Source: Hyphomicrobium sp. CS1BSMeth3
GTDB taxonomy: Bacteria > Pseudomonadota > Alphaproteobacteria > Rhizobiales > Hyphomicrobiaceae
Direction of reading: 5' to 3'
Assembly (NCBI RefSeq): GCF_900117415.1
Contig: NZ_FPEI01000006.1
Coordinates: 496,001 to 560,000, forward strand
DNA: 64,000 bases
In this document: one piece after another, positions 28,717 to 37,046 of the stretch
Position numbering within the stretch: the stretch's first letter is position 1
How the letters are laid out: each line of letters opens with the position of its first letter
Program-made: the position numbers and the translations under genes
The notes under the pieces: generated by a model
The model's database searches: none
What the model was told of the DNA's origin: nothing
Seen by the model: the letters and a program-made list of their open reading frames with translations, nothing else

Positions 28717-29165
28717 GCAATGAAGCGGTCGGCCTCCGATGCATCGGGCATATAGCAGACCGAGCGGCTGCCGAACCAGCGAAGGCGATTGAGGGCAATG
28801 AAATCATAGAGCGGATCGCGCACGGCGCGGGGTATGATACGCGCTGCGGCACTGAGCGACCACGGGAAGCCGAGTTTGCTGAAGATCTGCAAGGCCGCCT
28901 CCGATCGTATCGAGGCGCGGCCTTCGTCCAGCAGGATGAAGGTCTCGTAGGTCTCGGGATCGAGGCCGAAATGAGCATAGAGCGCGGTGCCGATCGGCTT
29001 CTGCGCCGCAAGCAGGCGAAAGCGGCGGTTCTTGTCCACGCGCATGATGAATTGAGCAAAGCGCGAGCAGAGCACGCATTTGCCGTCGAAGATGATGATG
29101 GGGCGGTCGTCCGGAAAGGGCGGCACGGCGGGATCGCTACGATAGCTGTAGGGCTCACGTGCCAT
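28713..29165 (-). CDS. DCC family (DUF393) thiol-disulfide oxidoreductase-like protein
   Basis: A 150-residue protein with the DCC-family hallmark FDGKCVLCSRFAQFIM near residues 26-41: the DGxCxxC motif that resembles a thioredoxin-like active site. The family's later conserved parts are also readable: RFRLLAAQ, ETFILLDEGRASIRSEA and RWFGSRSVCYMPD. The biochemical role of the family is not well defined. It overlaps the next gene by 4 bp (ATGA) and starts 16 bp after the era stop region on the same strand, so era, DCC protein and saccharopine dehydrogenase-like protein could be one transcript. Confidence 0.9.
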   Translation of the reverse strand: MAREPYSYRSDPAVPPFPDDRPIIIFDGKCVLCSRFAQFIMRVDKNRRFRLLAAQKPIGTALYAHFGLDPETYETFILLDEGRASIRSEAALQIFSKLGFPWSLSAAARIIPRAVRDPLYDFIALNRLRWFGSRSVCYMPDASEADRFIA

Positions 29166-29181
29166 GAATGCGCCGCTGACC

Positions 29182-30132
29182 TCAGCTCTTGGGGAAGTCG
29201 AGGCCCATGTTGCGGTAGCGCTCGGGGTCGTCGCTCCAGCCTTCCTGGACCTTCACGTGCAGGAAGAGATGCACGGGGCGCTCGAGCAGCACGGCGAGCT
29301 CCTTGCGCGCGCGCATGGAGATGTCCTTGATCGTGCGGCCGCCCTCGCCGAGCACGATGCTGCGCTGGCTGTCGCGCTCGACGAAGATGGTCTGCTCGAT
29401 GCGCGCCGAGCCGTCCTTGCGGTCCTGCCAGGCGGTTGTTTCGACCGTCGCCGAGTAAGGCAGCTCCTGATGCAGGCGCTCGTACAACTTCTCGCGCGTG
29501 ATCTCGGCCGCGAGTAGACGCTCGGGGACATCGGAGAGGTCATCGGGCGGGAAATGCCAAGGACCTTCGGGAACGTGCGCGGCGAGATGGGTCTTCAGAT
29601 CGGCGACACCGCTGCCCGAGAGCGCCGAGACCATGAACGTCGCCGAGAAGGCGAGGCGCGCGTTGAGGTCGGCGGCGAGCGCGAGAAGCTGCTCCTTCTT
29701 CACGCGGTCGATCTTGTTGAGCACGAGTATGCGCGGGCGCTCCACGCCCTCGAGCTGGCGCAGGATGCGCGCGACATCGTCGTTGACGCCCTTTTGCGCA
29801 TCCACCAGCAGCACGATCAGATCGGCGTCGCCGGCCGCCGTGGAAGCGGCATCGACCATGGCCCGGTCGAGCCGTCGGCGGGGCGCAAAAATGCCCGGCG
29901 TGTCGATGAAGACGAGCTGGCTCGCATCGGCGAGGGCGATGCCGCGCACGGGGACGCGCGTCGTCTGCACCTTGTGCGAGACGATGGTGACCTTGGCGCC
30001 GACGAGCGCGTTGACGAGCGTGGATTTACCCGCATTGGGGGCGCCGATGACGGCGATGAAGCCGCAGCGCTGGGGGGTGCCGGCGTCGGTCTGTGCGGCG
30101 GCAGCGTGGCGGCTTGGCTTACTCATGGGCAT
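29182..30132 (-). CDS. era: GTPase Era
   Basis: Essential GTPase that helps 16S rRNA maturation and 30S assembly. The 316-residue protein has G1 GAPNAGKST (30-38), G2 around TTRVPVRG, G3 DTPG, G4 NKID and G5 SAL, then the C-terminal KH domain with IFVERDSQRSIVLGEGG. An N-terminal extension MPMSKPSRHAAAAQTDAGTP is longer than in E. coli, common in this order. Of two candidate starts, ATG 30132 has GAAGG 8 bp upstream; ATG 30126 is 6 bp further in. Both overlap the 3' end of rnc by several bases, indicating translational coupling. Confidence 0.96.
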   Translation of the reverse strand: MPMSKPSRHAAAAQTDAGTPQRCGFIAVIGAPNAGKSTLVNALVGAKVTIVSHKVQTTRVPVRGIALADASQLVFIDTPGIFAPRRRLDRAMVDAASTAAGDADLIVLLVDAQKGVNDDVARILRQLEGVERPRILVLNKIDRVKKEQLLALAADLNARLAFSATFMVSALSGSGVADLKTHLAAHVPEGPWHFPPDDLSDVPERLLAAEITREKLYERLHQELPYSATVETTAWQDRKDGSARIEQTIFVERDSQRSIVLGEGGRTIKDISMRARKELAVLLERPVHLFLHVKVQEGWSDDPERYRNMGLDFPKS

Positions 30133-30865
30133 CTGCGGAGCCTTCGGCAGGCCATACGCCTTTTGCTTGCAGAAGTGCCGTCGCGGCGGCCTGCTCGGCG
30201 GCGCGCTTGCTGGCACCGACGCCTTCGGCAGGCGTGTGGCGGCCGACGCGAACCTGGGCGGTAAAGCGCGGGGCATGGTCGGGACCGTCGCGACTGATCT
30301 CGACATATTCGGGCAGAGGTAGGCCCTGGCCCTGTGCCCACTCCTGCAGGGCGGACTTGGGGTCCGCGGTCGTGCGTGGGGCGTTGTCGATCAGTGGCAT
30401 CCAGAGGCGGCGGACGGCGTCACGGGCGATGTCGAAGCCGGCTTCCACGAACATGGCGCCGAGCAGGGCCTCGCAGGCATCGGCGAGGATCGTATCCTTG
30501 TCGCGGCCGCCGCTGTCCGCTTCGGAGGCTGAAAGGATGAGCGCGGGGCCGAGGCAAAGATTGCGGGCGACACGTGCACAGGCTTCGCGGCGCACGAGGC
30601 GGTTGAAGCGGCGGGCAAACTCGCCCTCGGTCGCGTCGGCATCCATCTCGACGAGCAGCTCGGCAATGGCGAGGGCGAGCACCCGGTCGCCGAGGAACTC
30701 GAGGCGCTCGTTGTCGTCGCTTTTCTCGCGCTGGGAGCGGACGCTCGCGTGCGTCAGCGCGCGCTTGAGCAGCGGCCGGCTCTTGAACTTGTAGCCGAGC
30801 GCCTTTTCGAGCGATGCCGTCTTCAGCTTTTCTGCAGGCTTCTTCGCTGGCGGGGTTGGGCTCAC
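30119..30865 (-). CDS. rnc: Ribonuclease III
   Basis: Double-strand-specific endoribonuclease that processes rRNA precursors and degrades structured RNA. The 248-residue protein has the RNase III signature NERLEFLGDRVLALAIAELL with its catalytic acidic residues, the second acidic motif DACEALLGAMFVEAG, and a C-terminal double-stranded-RNA-binding domain from about residue 170 (DPKSALQEWAQGQGLP to SKRAAEQAAATALL). I took the GTG at 30865 as start because GGGGG lies 6 bp upstream; another in-frame GTG at 30913 is possible. It overlaps era and follows lepB, the usual lepB-rnc-era order. Confidence 0.95.
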   Translation of the reverse strand: MSPTPPAKKPAEKLKTASLEKALGYKFKSRPLLKRALTHASVRSQREKSDDNERLEFLGDRVLALAIAELLVEMDADATEGEFARRFNRLVRREACARVARNLCLGPALILSASEADSGGRDKDTILADACEALLGAMFVEAGFDIARDAVRRLWMPLIDNAPRTTADPKSALQEWAQGQGLPLPEYVEISRDGPDHAPRFTAQVRVGRHTPAEGVGASKRAAEQAAATALLQAKGVWPAEGSADAHE

Positions 30866-30984
30866 GGTGCGCCCCCGTGGCGAATCCCGCGGCGCTTGCC
30901 GCTGCAGGCGCACGCTCGCCTCCTCAGCCCGAAGGCCGGAACGTTCGGATGCCCTGGCGCATCACTCAAATGTTGCTGCCTTCG

Positions 30985-31758
30985 TTACCGGACCAGCATG
31001 AAAATTCGGCTCCAACGGACGTCGAAGGGCCATGTCCAGGGACGCGTCAGCTCAAAGCGTCCTGGCTCGTCGACGGCTGCGGAAAAGAAAATAATATCCG
31101 CCCGCCCAATGAAATTCTCAAGCGGGACGTAACCAACACCATAGCGGGGCGACTGGTCGCGACTGTCGGTAGAGTTGTCGCGGTTGTCGCCCATCATGAA
31201 ATAGTGGCCTTCCGGCACCTTATAGGGGCCGACATTGTCGTACTCACCATTCGCCCGGGCATCGAGCACGAAGTACTTGCGGCCCTCGGGCAGCGTCTCC
31301 TCGTAGCGCGGAATGCGCCGCTCGCGGCCGTCTTCGCCGACCTGCACGAAATCGTCGACGCGCCGGCGTGGCACCTCCTTGCCGTTGATGAAGAGCACGC
31401 CGCCGCGCACCAGGATCTCGTCGCCCGGCAGGCCGATCACCCGCTTGATGTAGTCCGTGGAGTTGTCGCGCGGTAGCTTGAAAACGGCGACGTCACCGCG
31501 GTTGGGGCTCGCGCCCCAGATGCGGCCCGAAAAGATGTTCGGGCTGAACGGGAAGGAATGCTTGGAATAGCCGTAGGAGAGCTTCGAGACGAAGAGGTAG
31601 TCGCCGATCAGCAGCGTCGACTGCATCGAGCCGGAGGGGATGTTGAACGGCTGATAGAAAAAGACGCGCACGACGAAGGCTATGATCAGCGCATGCAAAA
31701 AGATGCTGATCATGTCGCGGAAGCCGCCGGCCTGGGATTTCTGCGTGCCTGATTTCAA
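30985..31758 (-). CDS. lepB: Signal peptidase I
   Basis: Membrane protease that removes signal peptides from exported proteins. The 257-residue protein has one N-terminal membrane segment (about 16-35, ISIFLHALIIAFVVRVFF), the nucleophile Ser44 in IPSGSMQSTL, the general base Lys105 in DYIKRVIGLPGD, and the box GHYFMMGDNRDNSTDSR. The likely start is a TTG at 31758 with GGGAG 9 bp upstream; the nearest ATG (31713) would remove the cytoplasmic lead directly before the membrane segment. A TTG start would keep expression low, plausible for this enzyme. Confidence 0.95.
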   Translation of the reverse strand: MKSGTQKSQAGGFRDMISIFLHALIIAFVVRVFFYQPFNIPSGSMQSTLLIGDYLFVSKLSYGYSKHSFPFSPNIFSGRIWGASPNRGDVAVFKLPRDNSTDYIKRVIGLPGDEILVRGGVLFINGKEVPRRRVDDFVQVGEDGRERRIPRYEETLPEGRKYFVLDARANGEYDNVGPYKVPEGHYFMMGDNRDNSTDSRDQSPRYGVGYVPLENFIGRADIIFFSAAVDEPGRFELTRPWTWPFDVRWSRIFMLVR

Positions 31759-32131
31759 GTCGTTCTGCTCCCACGCATCAGTTCAGGCGGCAGGCCGCGT
31801 CGGCGACCCGACCAGGATTGGCGCTCGATCGTCATTAGTACCGGGCGCCTCGCGCGTGTCATGCACAATCGGCGCGTGCCGGTACACGCAGAATCCCCCA
31901 ACTCCGTCCCCAGTGGCCTTCCGTCGCTTCCGACGGTTTCTCCGCCGGGTACGCGCCAGCCGGTCCATCCGTGTGGCTATAGCGTTTCCAGGGAGGCCGC
32001 GCAATTGACTGCGGGCCTCACCCCCCACGACTTGAGGTCGCGCCGGCCGCGGCGCAGTGGAGCATGGGTTGTGGCGGGGCGTTCTGGCTGGATCCGATGG
32101 CCCCGGGGCCGGGCGGCTGGGGACGGGCGCG
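31759..32131. other. Intergenic region upstream of lepB
   Basis: No gene is supported in these 373 bases. In many relatives acpS precedes lepB; no part of it is recognisable here. The sequence is GC-rich with open frames of low-complexity Arg/Pro/Ala composition on both strands. The lepB promoter should be in the part nearest 31759. Confidence 0.5.
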
Positions 32132-32995
32132 CTAACGCGGCGTTGGCCGGGCCGCTTCGGGCAGCCAATCCTTGTGCAGAACTTTTTGGGCAATGGCTTT
32201 GTCTACATGCGGCAGGATGAGCGTATTGAAGGCATAGTGCACCTCGCCGTATTCCCTCCGGCAGTCCTTGGCGCGCATTTCGGGCAGGTAGCCCTTGGTG
32301 ACAAAATCGCCGAAGAGATTGGAATCGGCGCCGTAGGCGAGGCAGATCATATTGTAGAACCGGGTCGGCGGCGGGCTGTGCATGTCCGAGAACGCGCTCA
32401 CGGGCACGGTCACCTTCGGGTTCATGAGGTAGTTTTTATAGGAGTAGGCCGCGGCGGCGAGGAGCCTGCGGGCATCGTCCTTGCCGAACTGCAGAATGAT
32501 GTAGGTGGCGAAGTTGTCGGCGGCGTCCTCGGATCCGCCGAATACCGGCACGCCCAGCATATCGAACATGGCGTGCCCCATTTCGTGCGAGAAAACAAAA
32601 AAGAAATGTCCGGCGACCGCATCCGTCGGCGTGATGCCCTCCGCAGTCGTTTCCTTCGGCATCAATTTCCAGATTTGATTCAAAAGCTCGTAGCAGAGGC
32701 TCACGCGCCCGGATTGATACCAGGCGTTCGCGACGCCGTCGCATTCGACGGTCCGCAGCAGTAGCTCATTCGGCAGTTTGAAGGCGCCGTAGATCTCCTG
32801 CATCTTCTCGAGCGCACGGCGCTCCTTCATGATCTGGTAGATTTCCTGGTTCTCGGGAGACTTGGGCGCGACGTACTCGATGCGGATCCGGTTGGGTTGC
32901 GGATCATTTGCTGCGGCCAGCGTTGGCGGCGCGAATGCCGACGAGCCGATTATTGCGACGACGAGCGCGAGAACAGAGTGCTTGAGCGGCCGCAT
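32132..32995 (-). CDS. DUF4344 family secreted metallopeptidase-like protein
   Basis: A 287-residue exported protein. A signal peptide ends near LAA-AND. The zinc-binding HExxH motif is His137-Glu138-Met-Gly-His141 in FFFVFSHEMGHAMFDML, and a downstream acidic ligand candidate lies at Glu156 in GGSEDAADNFATY, the layout of DUF4344 proteins. The segment ELLLRTVECDGVANAWYQSG is also family-like. Substrate and role are unknown. Transcription runs away from the small secreted gene at 33060 only in order; both are on the minus strand with 64 bp between them, so co-transcription is possible. Confidence 0.85.
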   Translation of the reverse strand: MRPLKHSVLALVVAIIGSSAFAPPTLAAANDPQPNRIRIEYVAPKSPENQEIYQIMKERRALEKMQEIYGAFKLPNELLLRTVECDGVANAWYQSGRVSLCYELLNQIWKLMPKETTAEGITPTDAVAGHFFFVFSHEMGHAMFDMLGVPVFGGSEDAADNFATYIILQFGKDDARRLLAAAAYSYKNYLMNPKVTVPVSAFSDMHSPPPTRFYNMICLAYGADSNLFGDFVTKGYLPEMRAKDCRREYGEVHYAFNTLILPHVDKAIAQKVLHKDWLPEAARPTPR

Positions 32996-33059
32996 GGAGG
33001 CTCCTGCAGCAGGCGCGCGGCTACGGCAGCTTCGTGCCGTAGCCGCTCTTTAAAGCTGA

Positions 33060-33392
33060 TCAACCGCCGTCGGGAGAGAATGCTTCCGCTGCCCACCCCG
33101 AGTACATGCTCTTGGCGGCAGGGTCGGTGTCCACGAGATAGAGCTTGTCGCCCACTCGCATGATGATGGCACCTTCTTTCACTTCCTGCGCGCCGAGTTT
33201 CATGATCTGCGCTGCTGGATCTGTCTTCGGCGATCCCTTGACGATGCCGAAGTTGCTCTTGCTGACATAGATCCCTTCGTTGCCGTTCAGCGCGCCGAGC
33301 TGAGTGCGGGCTTGCGCGAAGAGAGCTGGCGCGGTCGCAGCAAGTGCGATGCCTGCTCCGAGGGCTACGAACGTAAGACTGCGTACTGACAT
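33060..33392 (-). CDS. Small secreted protein of unknown function
   Basis: A 110-residue protein with a clear signal peptide (MSVRSLTFVALGAGIALAAT, cleavage near FAQA). The mature part of about 83 residues (GIYVSKSNFGIVKGSPKTDP, then IMKLGAQEVKEGAIIMRVGD and KLYLVDTDP) alternates strands and turns, has no cysteine and is not a family I recognise. GAGGAA lies 6 bp before the ATG, so translation is credible. It precedes the DUF4344 gene on the same strand. Confidence 0.7.
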   Translation of the reverse strand: MSVRSLTFVALGAGIALAATAPALFAQARTQLGALNGNEGIYVSKSNFGIVKGSPKTDPAAQIMKLGAQEVKEGAIIMRVGDKLYLVDTDPAAKSMYSGWAAEAFSPDGG

Positions 33393-33822
33393 GGGCTATT
33401 CCTCGTGTTGGCGTGAAGGCACTTCGGGCGGCCAAACCTTTTCAGGCGTGAAGAGAGAAACGCTCACAGCCTGAGGAACAATTGGCGCTCTGGATGGAAG
33501 GACTTTCCATCCGGCCAAGCCCCTACAATTCGAAGAGCAAACCCCGGCTCCTAATGTCGGGCGCGCGGGCACCTGACGGTGCGTGGGGCAGTAAAGAGAT
33601 CCAAAAAATGGGAAGCACCGCGAGCCGATCACGATGGATCGTGTTGGTGTGCGCATGATGTCTCGATCAGCGAATGCGTCAGCACTCCCCGCTTGGAAAT
33701 TCCAGCGGAGAGTGCCTCGGTGCTCTGCTTCGTTGGATGCGTGAGGGGTTCACCGCATTCAGGAGTGAGGTCTCACTTCACGATCGCGCAGGTGGCTGCG
33801 CGATCGCTGCGGAGGGAAGCGC
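33393..33822. other. Intergenic region with one hairpin
   Basis: No gene is supported in this stretch. It contains a hairpin GGATGGAA-loop-TTCCATCC (33492-33499 with 33505-33512) without a T-run on either side. It separates the small secreted gene from the leader-peptide gene at 33823. Confidence 0.5.
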
Positions 33823-34023
33823 TCAGTTGCTCTGCCACGAGCAGCTGCTCATGTCGTCCGAGCAGCCGACAAGCGTGGAGTTCTCGGGCGCATTCTGAAT
33901 CTGCCAGATGAGCCGACGGATATAGGTGCCGAGGGATATGGCGGCGCCGCCGACATCATCAATCTCGTCGACCGTGAGAGCGCGAATTTCCGTCACCGGG
34001 GTGGCTGCATTTTTCTCGATCAT
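33823..34023 (-). CDS. Small protein with double-glycine-type (GG/GA) leader
   Basis: A 66-residue precursor. The leader reads ALTVDEIDDVGGA: Leu16, Ile21 and Val24 fall at -12, -7 and -4 if cleavage follows Gly26-Ala27, a GA variant of the double-glycine site. The mature part would be about 39 residues, AISLGTYIRRLIWQIQNAPE and then a tail with two cysteines (GCSDDMSSCSWQSN) that could form a disulfide. The start at 34023 has AAGGA 7 bp upstream; an ATG 6 bp before it is too close to that site. It lies 174 bp downstream of an HlyD-type adaptor gene on the same strand, but no C39 peptidase-exporter is present. The leader parallels that of the gene at 6674. Confidence 0.7.
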   Translation of the reverse strand: MIEKNAATPVTEIRALTVDEIDDVGGAAISLGTYIRRLIWQIQNAPENSTLVGCSDDMSSCSWQSN

Positions 34024-34197
34024 CGTCATTTCCTTTCTTGGACTGGTCCTGTGCGACAGACCCTTGGTGTCGCCAACGAGGACAGAAATGACATCACGCG
34101 AGAGGCCCTGCTGTCTCCCAGGGCACAGCCGTGGGATGTTTTTCCCGGGCGCTGGCCCGCCTGCGCGCCAGCGGGCGGCGGCGATCTCCGGACAGGC

Positions 34198-35139
34198 TCA
34201 GAACGGGTTGATGAAGTTGAGGATGGCCGTCATCCGCAGCATGACCTTGCGAATGACGTGCGCCACTTTCACGTGATCCGTGAAGATGGCTGCCTCGCCC
34301 GTGCTGCCTGCCGGCAGGCGCCTGAGGAGATCCACATCGTCGAGCTTGATGCGAATGATGAATGGCGCTGATTGCACGTCTCTCGGCGTGACGGCTTGTC
34401 CTGAGGGCTGCACCTGTCCGCTCGAGACCGCCTGCAGCATCGTCTCGACTTTTCCGGTGAAGATCCGCCCCGGCAGAAATTTGAATGTGATCTCGACGGG
34501 CTGGCCGGGCTGGATGTAGCGGGCATTGGTCTGCGGGATCTCGACGCCGACGACCGTCTCCGCGGTTTCGATGAAAGCCATGACGGGTGAAAGCGGCAGC
34601 GAGGCGACGCGCGCGCCCTTGCGCAGCGCGACATTCGTCACGTAGCCGTCTGCAGGCGCGCGCACGATGGTCTTCTCGAGGTTCCATTTGGCACCGGCAA
34701 GCTGGCCGCGGAGCTGTTTGACCTCGGCGTCGCGCTGCTCGACGTCGAACGTGCGTCCGGCCTGCTTGGCGGCAAGCTCCGACATTTGTGTGAGGCGCAG
34801 CTCGGCGAACTTCAGTTGCGCTTCGAGCGCGTCGACCTGCGCCTGGAAGGGTATGGGATCGATGCGAAAGAGGACGTCGTTCGCCTTAAGCGGGGTATTC
34901 GGATCGACGGGCACATCGATCACCTCGCCGGCGACGTCCGGCACGATCTGGACGGACTGGCGTATGGCGAGCGCCGGTCCCGAGGGGGCGCCCCACTGCA
35001 TGGGAATGAAGAGGCCGACGAGCAGCAGGAGCAGCACGAAAACCGGCGAGAGTTTCCAGAATAGATTGAAACGAATAATTTTCAGCCAGACCAGACAGAA
35101 GAGAATGGCGAGGTAGATATTGAAAAGGAAGACGATCAT
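34198..35139 (-). CDS. HlyD family membrane-fusion protein (YiaV/YibH-like)
   Basis: A 313-residue inner-membrane periplasmic adaptor. Two hydrophobic segments at the N-terminus (IVFLFNIYLAILFCLVWL and LSPVFVLLLLLVGLFIPM) precede the biotinyl-lipoyl halves QIVPDVAGEVIDVPVDPNTP and TIVRAPADGYVTNVALRKGA, which flank a coiled hairpin (about 110-165). The C-terminus is a beta-barrel part. The start at 35139 overlaps the DUF3302 gene by 4 bp, exactly the yiaW-yiaV arrangement known from E. coli. In that group no ABC or RND pump gene is adjacent, and the transported compound is unknown. Confidence 0.9.
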   Translation of the reverse strand: MIVFLFNIYLAILFCLVWLKIIRFNLFWKLSPVFVLLLLLVGLFIPMQWGAPSGPALAIRQSVQIVPDVAGEVIDVPVDPNTPLKANDVLFRIDPIPFQAQVDALEAQLKFAELRLTQMSELAAKQAGRTFDVEQRDAEVKQLRGQLAGAKWNLEKTIVRAPADGYVTNVALRKGARVASLPLSPVMAFIETAETVVGVEIPQTNARYIQPGQPVEITFKFLPGRIFTGKVETMLQAVSSGQVQPSGQAVTPRDVQSAPFIIRIKLDDVDLLRRLPAGSTGEAAIFTDHVKVAHVIRKVMLRMTAILNFINPF

Positions 35140-35372
35140 TGCTGTGCCCCCTTCTGGGGCACGTCGACAAACGCCCAGACCAGAGCGAGCGGCCATAGAA
35201 CGAAGCCGAAAATGAGCAGGGCCCAGCCGGCGACCTCGACGGCTTGCGGCCAGGGGTGATTGCGCCTTTTGGCTATGTAGCCCGGCGCCATGCCCATCAG
35301 GACGAAGACGGCGATCGCGGTGAGAACGAGGACCAGGAGAATGAAGGCTGCAAAGGCATCGAGAAAGGACAT
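35136..35372 (-). CDS. DUF3302 inner-membrane protein (YiaW-like)
   Basis: A 78-residue protein with two membrane segments (FAAFILLVLVLTAIAVFVLM and VEVAGWALLIFGFVLWPLAL) joined by a short basic loop GYIAKRRNHPWPQA. This matches DUF3302 proteins, always found beside a YiaV-type adaptor, to which it is coupled here by a 4-bp overlap. It ends just inside the chromosome, about 260 bp from the left end of the integrated element. Confidence 0.85.
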   Translation of the reverse strand: MSFLDAFAAFILLVLVLTAIAVFVLMGMAPGYIAKRRNHPWPQAVEVAGWALLIFGFVLWPLALVWAFVDVPQKGAQQ

Positions 35373-35635
35373 GGCGATTGTCGCTCGCGGGTCTCAATTC
35401 CAGCTCTCGCAGGGCCGTTGAGCCTTTACCACGCTCGCTCACGTCGCGAAGGGGGCCGCCAGCGCCTCTCGGGGATCGCCGCTTTGCCGATCCCGTGATG
35501 ATCGTCGCGGCAAGCCGCCGGTCGCGGCATCAGCCCAAACCCTGATCATGAGAAGGAGGATAGCGAGGCCCGGCCACCGACGGGCCGGCCCTCGGCGAGC
35601 AAAACACCATGAAACCAAAGATGAAATGGAGAAAG
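35373..35635. other. Chromosomal flank left of the integrated element
   Basis: No gene is supported. The stretch joins the DUF3302 gene to the left attachment repeat. It contains GC-rich inverted segments (GGCCCGGCC near 35570 and GGGCCGGCCC near 35582). Confidence 0.5.
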
Positions 35636-35650
35636 TTGGTGGAGAGGGTT
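35636..35650. other. attL (15-bp core shared with tRNA-Tyr 3' end)
   Basis: TTGGTGGAGAGGGTT is identical to 56690-56704. After three mismatched bases the match resumes with TTCGAAC (35654-35660 with 56708-56714), i.e. part of the T-loop of tRNA-Tyr. Confidence 0.85.
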
Positions 35651-35768
35651 TCCTTCGAACTCCCATCCACCCGAGTCCGTGTCCGTCTGCGCACACCCCT
35701 GAAACATTGAGATTTTGGCCAGTAGCCATCCACAGGCGTCCATACAAGGATGCGTCGATCCAGGTCAA

Positions 35769-35791
35769 TTACTGGGGTAGCTACTGGGGTA
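35769..35791 (+). promoter_or_regulatory. Paired TACTGGGGTA repeats, candidate recombinase/excisionase arm site
   Basis: Two 11-bp units TTACTGGGGTA and CTACTGGGGTA spaced 12 bases apart, just upstream of the integrase start. The same paired unit occurs near the right end at 56613-56635. The symmetric placement near both att sites suggests arm-type binding sites; they could also be an integrase promoter operator. Confidence 0.6.
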
Positions 35792-35813
35792 AAGCTGCAG
35801 CACGGGGGGCCTC

Positions 35814-37025
35814 ATGACGCGCGCATTGCATCGGCTCGCGCCTCGATCGGTGACAACGGCGAAGACCGGCCGGCACAGCGATGGCGGCGGGCTCTATCTG
35901 ATCGTCGATAAGCCAGTCGACGACGACACGCCGGGCGCCCGGCGCTGGGCTTTCATGTACTGGCAGGGTCGGAAGGGCTCAGAGATCGGTCTCGGCAGCC
36001 CCGTGAAGGGCGTGACACTGCCGATGGCCCGGGACCGTGCCGCGGAGTGCCGGCGACTGCTCGCAGAAGGCGGTGATCCGCGACAGTGGAAGCCCGAAGA
36101 GAAGCAGGTGCCGAACTTCGAGACGATGGCCGAGGAGGTGATCGCTTCGCTCGAGAGCGGATGGCGCAACGAGAAGCACATCTATCAGTGGCGCGCGACG
36201 ATCAAGACCTACTGTAAGTTGATTGCGACGACCGCCGTCGACAAGATCACGACAGAGGACGTGCTCAAGGTCCTGCGGCCAATCTGGTCGACGAAGACAG
36301 AGACGGCGACACGCGTCCGCGGCCGGATCGAGCGGATCCTCGATGCTGCCAAGGCACAGGGATACCGGGAAGGGGAGAACCCAGCGCGCTGGCGCGGCCA
36401 CCTCGACAATCTGCTCGCCAAGCCGCAGAAGCTCGCGCGCGGCCACCATGCTTCGATGCCGTGGTCGGAGGTGCCTGCGTTCATCCTGCAGTTACGTGCA
36501 CGGGAAGCCATGGCGGCGAAGGCGCTGGAGTTCACGATCCTGACTGCGGCCCGCACGAACGAGACGCTCGGCGCGCGCTGGGATGAGATCGACATCGAGG
36601 CGAAGGTCTGGACGCTGCCCGCGCTCCGCATGAAGGCCGGCCGCGAACATCGCGTGCCGCTCACGGATCGGGCCATCGCGATCCTCAAGGAGCTCGAGAA
36701 GGCGCAAACCGGCGAACTTGTCTTCCCCGGGCGCAAGGTCGATAGGCAACTCTCGGGCATGGCGATGGAGATGCTGCTGCGCCGGATGGATGCCAACGCA
36801 TACACGGTCCATGGCTTCCGCTCATCCTTCAAGACATGGGCAACGGAAGCCACGTCCTTCCCGAACGAGCTGTCCGAGCAGGCGCTCGCTCACGTGACCG
36901 GCAATCAGGTGGAAAGGGCCTACCGCAGGACAGACATCCTGGAGAGGCGTCGCGAGCTCATGACCGCTTGGGCACGCTTCGTTGCGGGCAGCCACAAACG
37001 CGCGAATAAGAGAAGCGGTACTTAG
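35814..37025 (+). CDS. Tyrosine-type site-specific integrase (P4/DUF4102 type)
   Basis: A 403-residue tyrosine recombinase that integrates and excises the element at tRNA-Tyr. The N-terminal DUF4102 arm-binding domain includes SDGGGLYLIV, RRWAFMYW and EIGLGSP. The SAM-like core-binding domain covers about 105-195. The catalytic residues are Arg247 in TAARTNE, His333 and Arg336 in VHGFRSSF, His360 in LAHVTGN and Tyr370 in VERAYRRTD; Lys274 is a candidate catalytic lysine. The gene reads inward from the left end. Directly after it comes a cluster of GGGAAC repeats. Confidence 0.95.
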   Translation: MTRALHRLAPRSVTTAKTGRHSDGGGLYLIVDKPVDDDTPGARRWAFMYWQGRKGSEIGLGSPVKGVTLPMARDRAAECRRLLAEGGDPRQWKPEEKQVPNFETMAEEVIASLESGWRNEKHIYQWRATIKTYCKLIATTAVDKITTEDVLKVLRPIWSTKTETATRVRGRIERILDAAKAQGYREGENPARWRGHLDNLLAKPQKLARGHHASMPWSEVPAFILQLRAREAMAAKALEFTILTAARTNETLGARWDEIDIEAKVWTLPALRMKAGREHRVPLTDRAIAILKELEKAQTGELVFPGRKVDRQLSGMAMEMLLRRMDANAYTVHGFRSSFKTWATEATSFPNELSEQALAHVTGNQVERAYRRTDILERRRELMTAWARFVAGSHKRANKRSGT

Positions 37026-37046
37026 TACATATATATCTATATCTAA

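Noticed and set aside
35439-35768. 109-codon minus-strand frame crossing attL
   Set aside because: It runs across the attachment site, has no ribosome site and has low-complexity Arg/Pro/Ala content, so it is not a gene disrupted by integration as far as I can tell.
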